Shown: positions 56,001 to 56,837 of the stretch, one piece after another | Numbering within the stretch: the first letter of the stretch is position 1 | How the letters are laid out: every line of letters starts with the position of its first letter | Origin: Chiridota heheva | Lineage: Eukaryota > Echinodermata > Holothuroidea > Apodida > Chiridotidae | Length of the DNA stretch: 64,000 bases | NCBI GenBank assembly: GCA_020152595.1 | Contig: JAIGNY010002039.1 | Span: 579,501-643,500, forward strand | Direction: 5' to 3' | Translations under genes and position numbers: made by a program | Notes under the pieces: generated by a model | Databases searched by the model: none | Told to the model about the DNA's origin: nothing | Seen by the model: the letters and a program-made list of their open reading frames with translations, nothing else

Positions 56001-56391
56001 CATCTTCCATCAGATGATCCCGCTCCATCCTCGTATCCGTGAACGTTGAACTGATGAATACCCACACCTCGTTGGCATTCTGTCTGACATGTTTTCCGGG
56101 GATTTCACCCAGCATGATTCTCCGGTAAGGTTCGCTATCCTCAAATTCCACCGACTCTTCCAGAACATCTCTCTGTTTGTCCATGATATGGGTAGCTTCC
56201 TCCAGTAGACTCTTCCACGGTGCCCTCTCTTTCCGAGGCTCCGCCCATAAAGATGCGTGGTTTCCGAGGAAACGAAAGGTTGCAGCAAGGGCAAGCCTCT
56301 GTGGTTTGATGCCTTCCCATATGTCCTTTGTCTTCCTTTGACTGCGGTCATTGTAACCTGACAAGTTCTGGCCTGATGCGGCTGTTCCCAT
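2351..56391 (-). CDS. NWD1/NWD2-like STAND NTPase gene: DUF4062 - NACHT - WD40, 26-27 exons, 3' end outside window
   Basis: Joining 26 exons with consensus splice sites gives about 1,415 residues in one order on the minus strand. Seen: a DUF4062-like start (VFISSTFTDTRMERD, VDFRWGIR, SSGPSFVA.IGQKYGYRP), Walker A GLGGCGKTS near residue 470, Walker B LFLDSLDQL near 565, a winged-helix stretch ending PPIRRLPPLLWTRLRRDLG, then WD40 strands ending VRLWK, VYLWD, TYRWN, VKIWD, LVWA and LDIWN. This domain order is that of the NWD1/NWD2 family; vertebrate members are about 1,550-1,750 residues, so several hundred residues probably lie left of the window. Family members are cytoplasmic STAND ATPases thought to oligomerise through NACHT, with WD40 propellers as sensor or partner surface; the ligand cannot be read from sequence. 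Oddities are a one-base frameshift in exon 4, a phase problem between exons 20 and 21, and many partial exon copies in introns. Expression and integrity are unproven. Confidence 0.9.
2755..3247. repeat. 51-bp minisatellite
   Basis: About nine to ten copies of a unit starting CAATGGTTTCTAAAGTCACA and ending AAGATATTTGTC. 51 = 17 codons, so one + frame stays open for 120 codons (MVSKVTNYQDSLKDICP period). In intron 25. Confidence 0.9.
4072..4219 (-). CDS. Exon 25: WD40 blade
   Basis: 148 bp, phase 0 in and phase 1 out, acceptor CTTTAAACAG and donor GTAAGT. It reads HEARVNSGCFSADGTQAVTS followed by SKSKACLVWAVNS. H...VN...FS.DGTQAVT....KACLVW is a WD40 repeat. Copies of this exon lie at 15,117-15,275 (frameshifted) and 5,155-5,215 (5' part only). 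Confidence 0.92.
4477..4517. repeat. Perfect hairpin, 19-bp arms, 3-nt loop
   Basis: AACCATGGAGGTACCACTT (4,477-4,495), loop CTA, and its exact reverse complement (4,499-4,517). It marks the end of SINE family 2 copy. Confidence 0.85.
4477..4660 (-). mobile_element. tRNA-like SINE (family 2) ending in a perfect hairpin
   Basis: Minus-strand text GTGCTTTGTCCTCTCACCC and TGGGTTCTATCCC (4,611-4,623) resembles a pol III promoter head. The segment GGCCGTCTTGATATAATGTC then GCACTGGATGCTTTCGGGAC recurs at 55,084-55,135. Its far end is the 19-bp-arm hairpin at 4,477-4,517. Confidence 0.6.
4670..5120. repeat. Tandem repeat, ~130-bp unit, four copies
   Basis: Units share TTTCTGAAGGGAGGGATGAG, GCATGTTATAGTAACATG and ATATATCATCTTGTATTATA. 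In intron 24 beyond exon 25. Confidence 0.88.
5155..5215 (-). pseudogene. Echo of exon 25 (5' end)
   Basis: Matches 4,195-4,255: the first ~25 nt of the exon in degraded form, a CTGCACC acceptor-like end, and the intron block ATAGAGAGCATGTGTATGGCA. It lies about 1 kb upstream of exon 25 on the minus strand, after a tandem repeat. Confidence 0.7.
5400..5735 (+). repeat. Dispersed repeat (copy 1 of inverted pair)
   Basis: Matches 33,835-34,170 in inverted orientation over ~330 bp (TTTCCATGGTCATAATCTGA, GACAAAAGTATTCCC, CAAATAGG.TGGTATTTAACAGTGAAGG). Confidence 0.75.
6105..6545 (+). mobile_element. tRNA-derived SINE (family 1)
   Basis: The head has a pol III A box (TAGCTCAGTTGG) and B box (GGTTCAAGCCT at 6,160-6,170), then a ~350-bp body and a CAAA-repeat tail at 6,519-6,540. 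Six or more relatives lie in the window. Not a tRNA gene: no acceptor-stem pairing after the B box. Confidence 0.8.
6546..7170. other. Intron 24 stretch, nothing recognised
   Basis: AT-rich, no exon-like frame with splice sites on either strand and no repeat partner seen in the window. Confidence 0.5.
7175..7570. repeat. 17-bp minisatellite, about 23 copies
   Basis: Unit CTCTGCATGTATTACAT, very uniform. Frames through it (e.g. 143 codons) are repeat artefacts. Confidence 0.93.
7571..8364. other. Intron 24 stretch, nothing recognised
   Basis: AT-rich non-coding text between two minisatellites. Contains short TTTCAT and TAAAGG runs only. Confidence 0.5.
8365..8675. repeat. ~21-bp minisatellite
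   Basis: About 14 copies of TTTTAAAGGAATATTCCCATG with small length changes. Confidence 0.9.
9326..9383 (-). pseudogene. Echo of exon 24 (3' end)
   Basis: Reads MVKIWDISVLLAENNIKRK then donor GTAAAA, against VKIWDTSVISPESNIKRK in exon 24. Frame and donor are intact although it is 3.7 kb downstream inside the next intron. Only the last strand of the blade is present. Confidence 0.78.
10291..11520 (-). CDS. Small two-exon acidic/basic ORF pair, unrecognised
   Basis: Exon A (11,338-11,520) starts ATG and codes 61 residues, MARYNVERAFRLLCFLQNND followed by a strongly acidic tract (SDEEDVPELDQIEEEEN), ending in phase 0 at a good GTGAGT donor. Exon B (about 10,291 to 10,590) codes a Pro-rich basic stretch (PKRKRDRPLKMS) and a charged helix (KAAFKTREEERNARLQEIQR then DKDYYLWEV) and ends at GTAACT. 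Its acceptor is unclear because a ~70-bp tandem duplication (10,560-10,690) with an in-frame stop sits there. I do not recognise a family. An acidic N-terminus plus basic patch resembles starts of piggyBac-type transposases, and TTAA elements abound here, but no DDE domain follows. It lies inside intron 24 of the NWD-like gene on the same strand, so it could also be alternative exons. Confidence 0.4.
10560..10695. repeat. Tandem duplication (~70 bp) at the acceptor side of ORF exon B
   Basis: TAGCGGGC, CTCGTCCTCTTC, CAGCATACGCATAACATG and TATTGTGGTTTCTA occur twice in order. Each unit also holds two copies of ATAACATGTTAT-like palindromic text. Confidence 0.8.
11521..12240. other. Intron 24 stretch upstream of the small ORF
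   Basis: Would hold the promoter of the 10.3-11.5 kb ORF if that is a gene. There are A and T runs around 11,870-11,930 and no clear core promoter motif. Confidence 0.4.
12241..12840 (+). mobile_element. DNA transposon remnant with a broken THAP domain (copy 1)
   Basis: An ATG near 12,377 opens MLESCCAVGCTNRYVRGIKR. C..GCTNR is the start of a THAP zinc finger; its continuation FSRFPSDPDQRSK is visible in another frame, so at least one frameshift has occurred. THAP domains occur in P-element-like transposases and their descendants. An inverted copy lies at 32,378-32,956; shared ends include GTGTTTC.GCTGA.GTC.TGAGGTCA.GTGAC. Confidence 0.65.
13049..13228 (-). CDS. Exon 24: canonical WD40 blade
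   Basis: 180 bp, 60 codons, phase 0 both sides, acceptor CATTTACAG and donor GTAAAA. It reads PGHRAPITSCDFCVSADVTL followed by IGTGSEDKTVKIWDTS. The GH...I..C.F and GSEDKTVKIWD motifs make this the clearest blade. A partial in-frame copy lies 3.7 kb away at 9,326-9,383. Confidence 0.94.
13380..13790. mobile_element. TTAA inverted-repeat element pair
   Basis: Units at 13,383-13,490 and 13,680-13,790, ends TTAACCCTTACTCTACCAG and GGTAGAGTAAGGGTT, spacer with GGGTCCTCTGTCTTCCAAGC. In intron 23 near exon 24. Confidence 0.7.
14385..14655. repeat. 34-bp minisatellite beside exon 23 donor
   Basis: About eight copies of ATCGACATATCGTGACAG followed by CACAATATCGGGATA. It begins within about a dozen bases of the exon 23 donor. 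Confidence 0.9.
14662..14904 (-). CDS. Exon 23: WD40 blades
   Basis: 243 bp, 81 codons, phase 0 both sides, acceptor CTCATGTAG and donor GTAATT. It reads VMLAFSADGKKLMGVLPNGT followed by YRWNVKGKG, then a second half-blade SVAIAPRLDYVVSVTGETSV. A 34-bp minisatellite starts about a dozen bases past its donor. Confidence 0.92.
15117..15275 (-). pseudogene. Echo of exon 25, frameshifted
   Basis: Near-identical to 4,095-4,255: 5' intron flank, acceptor region and most of exon 25. One extra base in CAAGTCCGTCACG (CAAGCCGTCACG in the exon) breaks the frame, and the last ~25 nt with the donor are missing. It sits between exons 22 and 23, out of order with exon 25. An RNase H-type LINE 3' end abuts it. 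Confidence 0.85.
15279..15737 (-). mobile_element. 3' end fragment of the same RNase H LINE
   Basis: Shares the CAAACAAACAAAC tail, the 3' UTR and coding text RIGHTHLTHSHLLIGSPQPL then HHVLFACP with the 49-50.4 kb copy. Inserted directly beside the exon 25 echo. Confidence 0.8.
15985..16230 (+). mobile_element. SINE family 1, body fragment
   Basis: Carries the body block GTAGGACAGTCACACC, TGGTTCTCTGAACACT and GGTGTTTATTCACTTCC without the tRNA head. Confidence 0.6.
16565..16930 (+). mobile_element. SINE family 1, degenerate, internally duplicated
   Basis: Degenerate A-box head (TAGGTAGCAGAGTGCCTGACTGAG) followed by two copies of a ~100-bp body segment (ATTAGAGACATGCTAGGTTCAA). Confidence 0.6.
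17020..17440 (-). mobile_element. SINE family 1
   Basis: On the minus strand the head reads GGTAGCTCAGTCGGCTGAGG with B box GGTTCGAGTC near 17,370. Its body matches 6,180-6,430 and its 3' extension matches 29,120-29,330. Confidence 0.75.
17582..17677 (-). CDS. Exon 22: WD40 blade
   Basis: 96 bp, 32 codons, phase 0 both sides, acceptor CTTTTTTTAG and donor GTAAGT. It reads GVAFSENGKIIAIAYKNKVY followed by LWDINQER. VAFS.NGK.IA......VYLWD is a canonical WD40 strand set. Confidence 0.92.
17790..17869 (-). CDS. Exon 21: WD40 blade
   Basis: 80 bp, donor GTAATT and acceptor TTTTTTTAG. Open as NKLVDGPGHPLLATIPDFSC followed by LIISTE when entered in phase 1. Entered in phase 0, as exon 20 leaves it, it hits TAG at once. 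The DG.GHPLLATIPD.S pattern is a WD40 start and phase out (0) matches exon 22. Confidence 0.78.
17905..18790. repeat. Tandem repeat, ~113-bp unit, about eight copies
   Basis: Units share TAGCATTCCATTCTAT, AATTCATATGGACAACCACT and CAACATACTATCAAATGTTA, with variable C-rich junctions. In the intron between exons 20 and 21. Confidence 0.92.
18835..19580. other. Intron stretch between exons 20 and 21, nothing recognised
   Basis: No exon that would bridge the phase gap between exons 20 and 21 was found here apart from the weak echo at 19,581. Confidence 0.5.
19581..19630 (-). pseudogene. Weak echo of exon 20 (3' end)
   Basis: About 45 nt resemble the end of exon 20 (TCCACTGGCAAG and CTAAAGGTAAAA against TCCACCGGCAAG and CTGAAGGTAAGA). 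All three frames entered from the nearest AG contain stops. Similarity is short, so chance cannot be excluded. Confidence 0.4.
20018..20042 (-). CDS. Possible 25-nt micro-exon (20b)
   Basis: Bounded by CTGTTTTGTTCAG and the weak donor GTTGAT. It codes AIDGPRDQ plus one base, phase 0 in and phase 1 out, exactly what exon 20 and exon 21 need. The stretch and its upstream intron resemble the acceptor end of exon 21, so it may be a decayed duplicate of that exon rather than a working exon. Phase is the only positive evidence. Confidence 0.4.
20095..20246 (-). CDS. Exon 20: WD40 blade
   Basis: 152 bp, phase 1 in and phase 0 out, acceptor TCACTGTAG and donor GTAAGA. It reads CFIPKSAKHIMIATFGRLHI followed by YSTSTGKLIQKKEL. 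GRLHIYS.STGKL is the blade's last strand and turn. The next exon does not join in phase without a micro-exon. Confidence 0.88.
20500..21352. repeat. 20-bp GC-rich minisatellite, about 40 copies
   Basis: Unit GGTACCTCACCATGCGGCAG, with a GGTACC site per unit. Copy differences cluster in the right third (GGCAGGGG, GGTAGGGG). All three + frames are open (up to 284 codons) because the unit is 20 bp. In intron 19, about 250 bp before exon 20. Confidence 0.95.
21495..22255 (+). repeat. Dispersed ~750-bp repeat (copy 1)
   Basis: Matches 40,040-40,725 in the same orientation: CCTCTGGAAAA.ATGGC, TTTTTGTTCGTT, CGTGTATTT.TGGGTC, CAGCTTGTAAAA and GTCACAGCTCTA in the same order. No coding content recognised. 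Confidence 0.7.
22492..22905 (+). mobile_element. 3' end of a second non-LTR retrotransposon (CR1/L2-like)
   Basis: Open frame 22,492-22,764 reads VYKCLHDLAPSYLKELIIIR, then RSFAVAAPVTWNSLPSSLR and FKRELKTVLF, the usual C-terminus of CR1/L2-type reverse transcriptases. The 3' UTR ends GAGCGCTATATAAATA with an ATAAAC-type repeat tail, also typical. Severely 5'-truncated; located in intron 19. Confidence 0.8.
23199..23340 (-). CDS. Exon 19: WD40 blade
   Basis: 142 bp, phase 0 in and phase 1 out, acceptor CCGTTTAG and donor GTAAGA. It reads MKLAFPFHSYWLAVIHEDGI followed by DLYGTGAG. A divergent blade: the D..I.LY strand is present but the GH/WD dipeptides are not. Confidence 0.87.
23565..23695 (-). 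mobile_element. tRNA-like SINE head, related to family 2
   Basis: Minus strand shows TGGTGTAGCGGTTATCATAC as A-box region and GGATTCAATCC as B box, then ACAACTGGTTATCAAAGGCC shared with 4,560-4,580. Confidence 0.6.
24784..24834 (-). pseudogene. Echo of exon 18 (3' end)
   Basis: Second copy of the last ~17 codons of exon 18 and the adjoining intron (24,720-24,839 matches 24,840-24,970). It still reads KYIATVCTDNTERVWK followed by GTGAGC. It lacks a usable in-phase acceptor: entered from the nearest AG in phase 0 it stops. Confidence 0.8.
24908..25059 (-). CDS. Exon 18: first WD40 blade
   Basis: 152 bp, phase 1 in and phase 0 out, acceptor TTTTGTTGCAG and donor GTGAGC. It reads LPAKVTVVQFSSSGKYIATA followed by CADNAVRLWK. 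V..V.FS..GKYIATA..D..VRLWK is a clear WD40 repeat. A truncated in-frame copy follows at 24,784-24,834. Confidence 0.92.
25570..25625. mobile_element. Single degraded end of the TTAA element
   Basis: TTAACAATTACTCTACCACACGG then CAATATTATCGGCATTTTAGG matches the left half of the unit; the right half is missing. It lies next to the exon 17 donor. Confidence 0.5.
25652..25829 (-). CDS. Exon 17: helical linker to WD40
   Basis: 178 bp, phase 0 in and phase 1 out, acceptor TTTTAAAACAG and donor GTATAA. It reads FRDFYRMIRSNASIMQMHPD followed by LVCQQALNEP. It corresponds to the F..F.R..... L...P.L..Q.A.N.P pattern that precedes the first propeller in family members. Confidence 0.88.
26255..26475 (+). 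repeat. Dispersed repeat family 3 (copy 1)
   Basis: Shares CCAGTCCATCGCAGGTTAA, a GAGTG.A.TGGA..AAA..G.(A)TAAA stretch and GTCTTGCT..GGACA with 50,795-51,010. Possibly a SINE body. Confidence 0.55.
26658..27008. mobile_element. TTAA inverted-repeat element pair
   Basis: Two units (26,659-26,765 and 26,907-27,005) separated by the same spacer as in the other arrays. The second ends AGAGTTAACC and has lost part of its right terminus. Confidence 0.7.
27135..27470 (-). mobile_element. SINE family 1
   Basis: Minus-strand head GGTAGCTCAGTTGACAGAGC with B box GGTTTAAGCC; body with the GAACACTATTCGAGAAG block shared with the other copies. In intron 16. Confidence 0.75.
27735..27812 (-). CDS. Exon 16: short helical exon
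   Basis: 78 bp, exactly 26 codons, phase 0 both sides, acceptor TTTTAACGTAG and donor GTAAGG. It reads VMCSIEWIEAKCRTGRLYEL followed by LIELSE. Fits the W(I/L).AK.....LL helix after the STAND core. Confidence 0.88.
28500..28665 (-). pseudogene. Echo of exon 15 (3' end) in a ~175-bp tandem duplication
   Basis: 28,591-28,665 reads LRKLCELSKHLISGDMIVEA then donor GTAAGC, closely matching the exon 15 end LRVLSELPKHLIRGDMNVEG. The C-rich flank 28,500-28,590 matches 28,673-28,755, so exon end and intron were copied together. The 5' half of the exon is absent. Confidence 0.82.
28757..28961 (-). CDS. Exon 15: linker with basic loop and LSELPKHL motif
   Basis: 205 bp, phase 2 in and phase 0 out, acceptor TTTAAACAG and donor GTAAGT. 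It reads WANTPKPYRDKNTKKIEVAH, then YNLRVLSELPKHLIRGDMNV. YNLR.LSELP.HL is a STAND-family signature just before the linker to WD40. Its 3' part is duplicated next door at 28,500-28,665. Confidence 0.9.
29110..29330 (-). mobile_element. SINE family 1, body fragment
   Basis: Matches 17,020-17,220 (GGGTTAACACCCT, AAACCAGGCAGG, GAATCTCCTACC). Head missing. In intron 14. Confidence 0.6.
29331..30700. other. Intron 14 stretch, little structure
   Basis: AT-rich non-coding DNA apart from the exon 14 echo. AAAGATCAAC-like and CCACTGAACTAATCC text at 30,835 recurs at 3,331 and 33,461, suggesting ends of a short dispersed element. Confidence 0.5.
29733..29808 (-). pseudogene. Echo of exon 14 (3' end), donor lost
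   Basis: Matches 30,868-30,944: the last ~24 nt of exon 14 (LANYFIG) and the following intron with its AAGCAAAGAAGCAAAC and GAGGTCAAA blocks. The donor has changed from GTGGGT to GGGAAG, so this copy cannot splice there. Confidence 0.75.
30918..31062 (-). CDS. Exon 14: winged-helix / STAND C-terminal arm
   Basis: 145 bp, phase 1 in and 2 out. It reads PYLVEGGADTHVIYRWHHRL followed by FFEVAKSRYVDH and HQNLANYFIG. The W.HR.F.EVA..RY and LH..LA.YF.G patterns match the family. The acceptor TTAATGAAG is unusual but restores phase exactly. A decayed copy of its 3' end lies at 29,733-29,808. Confidence 0.87.
31165..31460. repeat. Tandem repeat, ~75-bp unit, four copies
   Basis: Units share CCAGGGATA.ATTTTGGTTAAA, CAGTGAATACAG and GAGTAAATTCAATAA. 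It lies about 100 bp upstream (gene sense) of exon 14. Confidence 0.88.
32138..32337 (-). CDS. Exon 13: winged-helix region
   Basis: 200 bp, phase 2 in and phase 1 out, acceptor TTCTTCGCAG and donor GTAATC. It reads VKHGEILVSAALGYITAAKT then GMSANELIDVLS and YHVPPIRRLPPLLWTRLRRD. This is the most recognisable NWD1/NWD2 segment. A THAP-type transposon remnant ends about 40 bp from its acceptor. Confidence 0.93.
32378..32956 (-). mobile_element. DNA transposon remnant with a broken THAP domain (copy 2, inverted)
   Basis: On the minus strand LESCCAVGCTNRR is followed by stops, with the FSRFSSDPKRRLK equivalent in another frame. Blocks along the full length match 12,241-12,840 in inverted orientation. 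It ends close to the exon 13 acceptor. Confidence 0.65.
33490..33657 (-). CDS. Exon 12: post-NACHT helical region
   Basis: 168 bp, phase 2 in and out, acceptor TTTTTTCAG and donor GTAAGT. It reads TTTFEQLKHILQTHNPTALY followed by MRIACDFARQW. NPTALYMRIACDFAR fits the helical domain that follows the nucleotide pocket in the family. Confidence 0.9.
33835..34170 (-). repeat. Dispersed repeat (copy 2 of inverted pair)
   Basis: Inverted counterpart of 5,400-5,735, lying just 5' (gene sense) of exon 12 in intron 11. Probably a non-autonomous element; no terminal repeats resolved. Confidence 0.75.
34920..36070. repeat. Minisatellite, 22-bp unit, roughly 40 copies
   Basis: Unit like CATGCCATCCCACCCTGTTCTA. 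Because 22 is not a multiple of 3 all three + frames stay open with a 22-residue peptide period, giving long spurious frames up to 344 codons. Lies in intron 11. Confidence 0.92.
36100..36915 (+). repeat. Dispersed repeat following the minisatellite (copies 2 and 3)
   Basis: 36,100-36,360 and 36,360-36,910 each end with CCGGACGGACAG-type text and TTCGCATTATGCTT.GCATGCTCA. Together they match 371-1,060. The last copy abuts the donor of exon 11. Confidence 0.75.
36930..36994 (-). CDS. Exon 11: NACHT, small exon
   Basis: 65 bp, phase 0 in and 2 out, acceptor TTTTGTAG and donor GTTAGT. It reads IYPLGEKDKSDILDLLLKQR. Phase on both sides and the L.LL..R pattern support it. Confidence 0.85.
37785..38115. 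repeat. (GAT)n microsatellite with GATGATGATCAT tail
   Basis: Over 300 bp of GAT trinucleotide repeat with a regular 15-bp variant at the right end. Poly-Met, poly-Asp and poly-His frames are artefacts. Confidence 0.97.
38380..38545 (+). mobile_element. SINE family 1, decayed head fragment
   Basis: GACTCAGTCAGTTCAGTATAC and GGTTTGAGTC are degenerate A and B boxes, followed by the ACAGATATGCAGACA body start. Confidence 0.5.
39103..39269 (-). CDS. Exon 10: Walker B exon
   Basis: 167 bp, phase 1 in and phase 0 out. LFLDSLDQLSNDYEGRDLNW carries the Walker B pattern (four hydrophobics, D, then D two residues on). VHIIVTVRHE has a sensor-like Arg after the next strand. The acceptor is ATCTAG; the donor GTTCGT is weak. 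Confidence 0.9.
40040..40725 (+). repeat. Dispersed ~700-bp repeat (copy 2)
   Basis: Counterpart of 21,495-22,255, inserted in intron 9 between exons 9 and 10 and ending about 40 bp from the exon 9 donor. Confidence 0.7.
40762..40870 (-). CDS. Exon 9: NACHT core
   Basis: 109 bp, phase 0 in and phase 1 out, acceptor TCTCTGCAG and donor GTAAGT. It reads ITFCVGLPVKSVPWDYKELE followed by KHFEELLEKVAKSRDV. A second copy of its acceptor region lies just upstream at 41,285-41,440. Confidence 0.9.
41285..41440 (-). pseudogene. Echo of exon 9 acceptor region
   Basis: Matches 40,857-41,010, covering the first bases of exon 9, the TCTGCAG-type acceptor and ~150 bp of upstream intron (blocks ATTATCTGCAG, AAGAGCTTTAAA, CGGAACAG, AAGTCTT). 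It abuts the donor of exon 8. A tandem duplication of intron 8 is the simplest reading. Confidence 0.7.
41441..41522 (-). CDS. Exon 8: NACHT core
   Basis: 82 bp, acceptor ACTTTGCAG and donor GTAAAA, ends in phase 0. It reads PLHVIRLIGISPNSMDIRDL followed by LFSICQQ. This is the beta strand with R.IG.SP and the following helix typical of NWD/TEP1-type NACHT domains. Confidence 0.9.
42536..42636 (-). CDS. Exon 7: Walker A / P-loop exon
   Basis: 101 bp, phase 0 to 2, acceptor TTCTTCTTCAG and donor GTAGAA. It reads ILVVHGLGGCGKTSLLCKTF. GLGGCGKTS matches GxxGxGK[ST] and marks the nucleotide-binding site, near residues 471-479 of the spliced protein. The lysine and threonine are intact. Confidence 0.93.
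42747..42910. repeat. Hairpin repeat: 38-bp arms, 4-nt loop, then tandem copies
   Basis: 42,747-42,784 pairs with 42,789-42,826 (two mismatches) around CCCC. The arm GGGGTGCAGGGTAAAGAT / ATCTTTACCCTGCACCCC then repeats with period ~61 to 42,910. It is about 110 bp upstream of the Walker A exon acceptor, in intron 6. Confidence 0.85.
43456..43601 (-). CDS. Exon 6: start of NACHT module
   Basis: 146 bp, acceptor GCATTTAG and donor GTAAAA, ends in phase 0. It reads VEVLNHSLFARDRIDTFVGR followed by RELVDSI. F.GR.. just before a P-loop exon is the usual entry into STAND NTPase domains. Confidence 0.9.
43790..44065 (-). mobile_element. 3' UTR fragment of the same RNase H LINE
   Basis: Matches the terminal ~270 bp of the 49 kb and 15.3 kb copies (GTTTGTTTG, GATGAGGGCTTAACGGCACC, then GGTTAGATCATTCCAGAGGTAG on the + strand). 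Little or no coding sequence remains. In intron 5. Confidence 0.75.
44195..44335. repeat. ~20-bp repeat AAATTCAAAATGAGAGTGGT
   Basis: Six to seven imperfect copies in intron 5. Confidence 0.8.
44939..45057 (-). CDS. Exon 5: helical linker before NACHT
   Basis: 119 bp, phase 2 in and phase 1 out, acceptor TTTCTGTAG and donor GTGAGA. It reads YSLKFYEDQERMHADENNKE followed by ALRKFGDQFCHYM. It follows the large LINE- and repeat-filled intron 4. Confidence 0.87.
45200..46095. repeat. ~26-bp repeat interrupted by the TTAA-element array
   Basis: GAAGTGAGCGGGTTTCCACTCAATA repeats at 45,205-45,285 and 45,833-46,095, flanking the element array. The array therefore landed inside this minisatellite. 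Confidence 0.8.
45285..45832. mobile_element. Array of TTAA-flanked inverted-repeat elements (piggyBac-like MITE)
   Basis: The unit at 45,286-45,391 is TTAA, then CCCTTACTCTACCA ... TGGTAGAGTAAGGG, then TTAA: perfect 14-bp terminal inverted repeats starting CCC with a TTAA flank, the piggyBac signature. Near one end is a small palindrome CGGCGATA-A-TATCGCCG. Three units alternate with a ~140-bp spacer (ATTGAAGGGTCCTCTGTCTTCC...), giving a ~240-bp period. Confidence 0.75.
46096..46449. other. Intron 4 stretch, nothing recognised
   Basis: AT-rich, no coding signal. Confidence 0.4.
46450..47400. repeat. Long tandem repeat, ~300-bp unit, three to four copies
   Basis: Blocks GACCATGGGCTATCTGTGTA, AATATG.CATGAATCCAGTTTA and TTAAGC.(A)C.CCCA...TGC recur. 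The right end runs into CA-rich text and a GGGCGGCGCTAGGCGGGCC stretch. Confidence 0.8.
48555..48900 (-). mobile_element. Remnant of a third non-LTR retrotransposon C-terminus
   Basis: On the minus strand TSFKIWNDIPNEIKYVRDIK followed by VFTKNLKKYFL is the IWN.IP..IK....FK..LK..L tail of a reverse transcriptase. A stop interrupts the frame just upstream. Confidence 0.55.
49006..50449 (-). mobile_element. 5'-truncated non-LTR retrotransposon with RNase H domain
   Basis: The minus-strand ORF carries an RNase H fold with all four acidic positions: YTDGSKEGN, FSAEAKAILLAL, FSDSKAVL and GNDRADTAAK, plus IPSHVGIPGN. It ends with LRIGHTHLTHSHLL and a CNNC...H....C knuckle. That C-terminal order is usual for I/Jockey-type LINEs. 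The polymerase domain is missing. A frameshift near 49,310 splits the last ~50 residues into another frame, and the 3' end is a short CAAA-type tail at ~49,006. It sits in intron 4. Confidence 0.85.
50505..50723 (-). CDS. Exon 4: linker exon with a one-base frameshift
   Basis: The acceptor TTTCACAG and donor GTACAT are intact. The 5' two thirds read in frame from exon 3 (EINKGVSNQDKKSDVHRCFV through KFMDQQGG), then meet a stop (TGA) about 40 nt before the donor. The last third is open only in another frame, CDQCEAQIKLAALKERVNNK, and that frame leaves the phase (2) that exon 5 needs. One base is missing, most likely in the G5 run at 50,588-50,592 (C5 on the + strand). This is either an assembly or read error or a real null lesion. 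Confidence 0.8.
50795..51010 (+). repeat. Dispersed repeat family 3 (copy 2)
   Basis: Same order of blocks as 26,255-26,475 (GCCAGTCCATCACAGGTTAA, AACGTCTTGCTTATGGACAT). Lies just upstream of exon 4 on the minus strand. Confidence 0.55.
51594..52291. mobile_element. Second array of the TTAA inverted-repeat element
   Basis: Four degraded units beginning near 51,594, 51,762, 51,945 and 52,184 with the GGCGATATTATCGCC palindrome near the left end, so opposite in orientation to 45.3 kb. Spacers carry GGAAGACAGAGGACCCTTCA. In intron 3/4 region between LINE and SINE. Confidence 0.7.
52700..53070 (+). mobile_element. SINE family 1
   Basis: Head CTCAGGTAGCTCAGTTGGTGA, then GATGCTGGAGGTTCCAG, body through GGTGTTTATTCACTTCCTG. 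A ~70-bp body segment around 52,900-52,990 looks partly repeated. In intron 3. Confidence 0.75.
53364..53546 (-). CDS. Exon 3: linker between DUF4062 and NACHT
   Basis: In phase with exon 2 (phase 1 in and out), 183 bp, acceptor TTTTTCAG and donor GTAAGT. It reads PEYVLQPIDSYLPTFYNNCD followed by HWKDMFNILQKTIFTTARRC. This is the helical linker usually seen after DUF4062 in the NWD family. No catalytic motif. Confidence 0.88.
53670..54600. repeat. Low-complexity AAAATT/CCAAAAAT-rich tract
   Basis: Irregular AAATTG, CCAAAA and TTTTCAAAA text with no fixed period and no coding signal; ancient decayed simple repeat. In intron 2. Confidence 0.6.
55081..55138 (+). mobile_element. SINE family 2 tail fragment
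   Basis: AGCCGTGGCCGTCTTGATAT through CACTGGATGCTTTCGGGACG matches the complement of 4,525-4,575. Lies in intron 2 close to exon 2. Confidence 0.65.
55190..55386 (-). CDS. Exon 2: second half of DUF4062-like domain
   Basis: The acceptor TTTTCAG precedes TGATAC, completing an Asn codon split with exon 1. The translation DTSSGPSFVAIIGQKYGYRP is the conserved second half of the domain and is followed by VPRAEFEQIVNYIRE. The exon is 197 bp and ends in phase 1 at GTATGA. Confidence 0.9.
55640..55762. repeat. Direct duplication around TGTGTAGGTGTGTGTGTATATGA
   Basis: AGAAATTGAGCA.TTTA.CTCAC and the TG-rich block occur twice, about 75 bp apart, in intron 1. Confidence 0.8.
55862..56391 (-). CDS. 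Exon 1: start codon and DUF4062-like N-terminus
   Basis: Codes residues 1-176 plus two bases of codon 177. The start is chosen because an in-frame TAG lies 45 nt upstream (56,434-56,436) with no other Met between, and the context AAAAGATGG is favourable. The first residues, MGTAAS, fit the MGxxxS N-myristoylation consensus. Residues 1-105 are a basic and mixed leader. From about 108 the DUF4062-type motif starts: VWVFISSTFTDTRMERD, YPYIREYSRRVGL, VDFRWGIR, ICLQEVERC. The donor is a perfect GTGAGT after CAA. A short 5' UTR intron cannot be excluded. Confidence 0.88.
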
Positions 56392-56837
56392 CTTTTGTAC
56401 AGAGGTACAGTGAAGGTTGTCTTTGCCACACAGCTAACACGTTTCATAAAGAGTTTGTCTAATTCATCAAATACAGTATGATGCTTTTGTTCCTTGGACG
56501 TTCTATGAACAGAAAAAAAAAGGACAAATAAGCTATTAACAATAATGTTTGTCTTGTCAATGAAACTAAAAGGAAATTACCAATTAATTATTCATCTCCA
56601 AGAAGGCCAGAAATGTTGCTCTTCTAAGTTCTACATGTACATGTACATAGCCTACTGTGAGCACTGAGTAGCATGTTGGTTTTTGTACGTTTGAGTGTGT
56701 GTACACAATCTTGATCATAAAAGATCTTCTGATATGCATCATAACCTCAAGTGTATTTAGGAAACTCAGAATAGATGTCATAAAATTACTTAACTCCAAA
56801 AATACAATGCATGTCATTTTTAAAATGGATTTCTTCA

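Noticed and set aside
56010..56447. 145-codon alternative frame over exon 1
   Set aside because: The overlapping frame carries the conserved DUF4062 motifs and a matching splice phase; this one does not.
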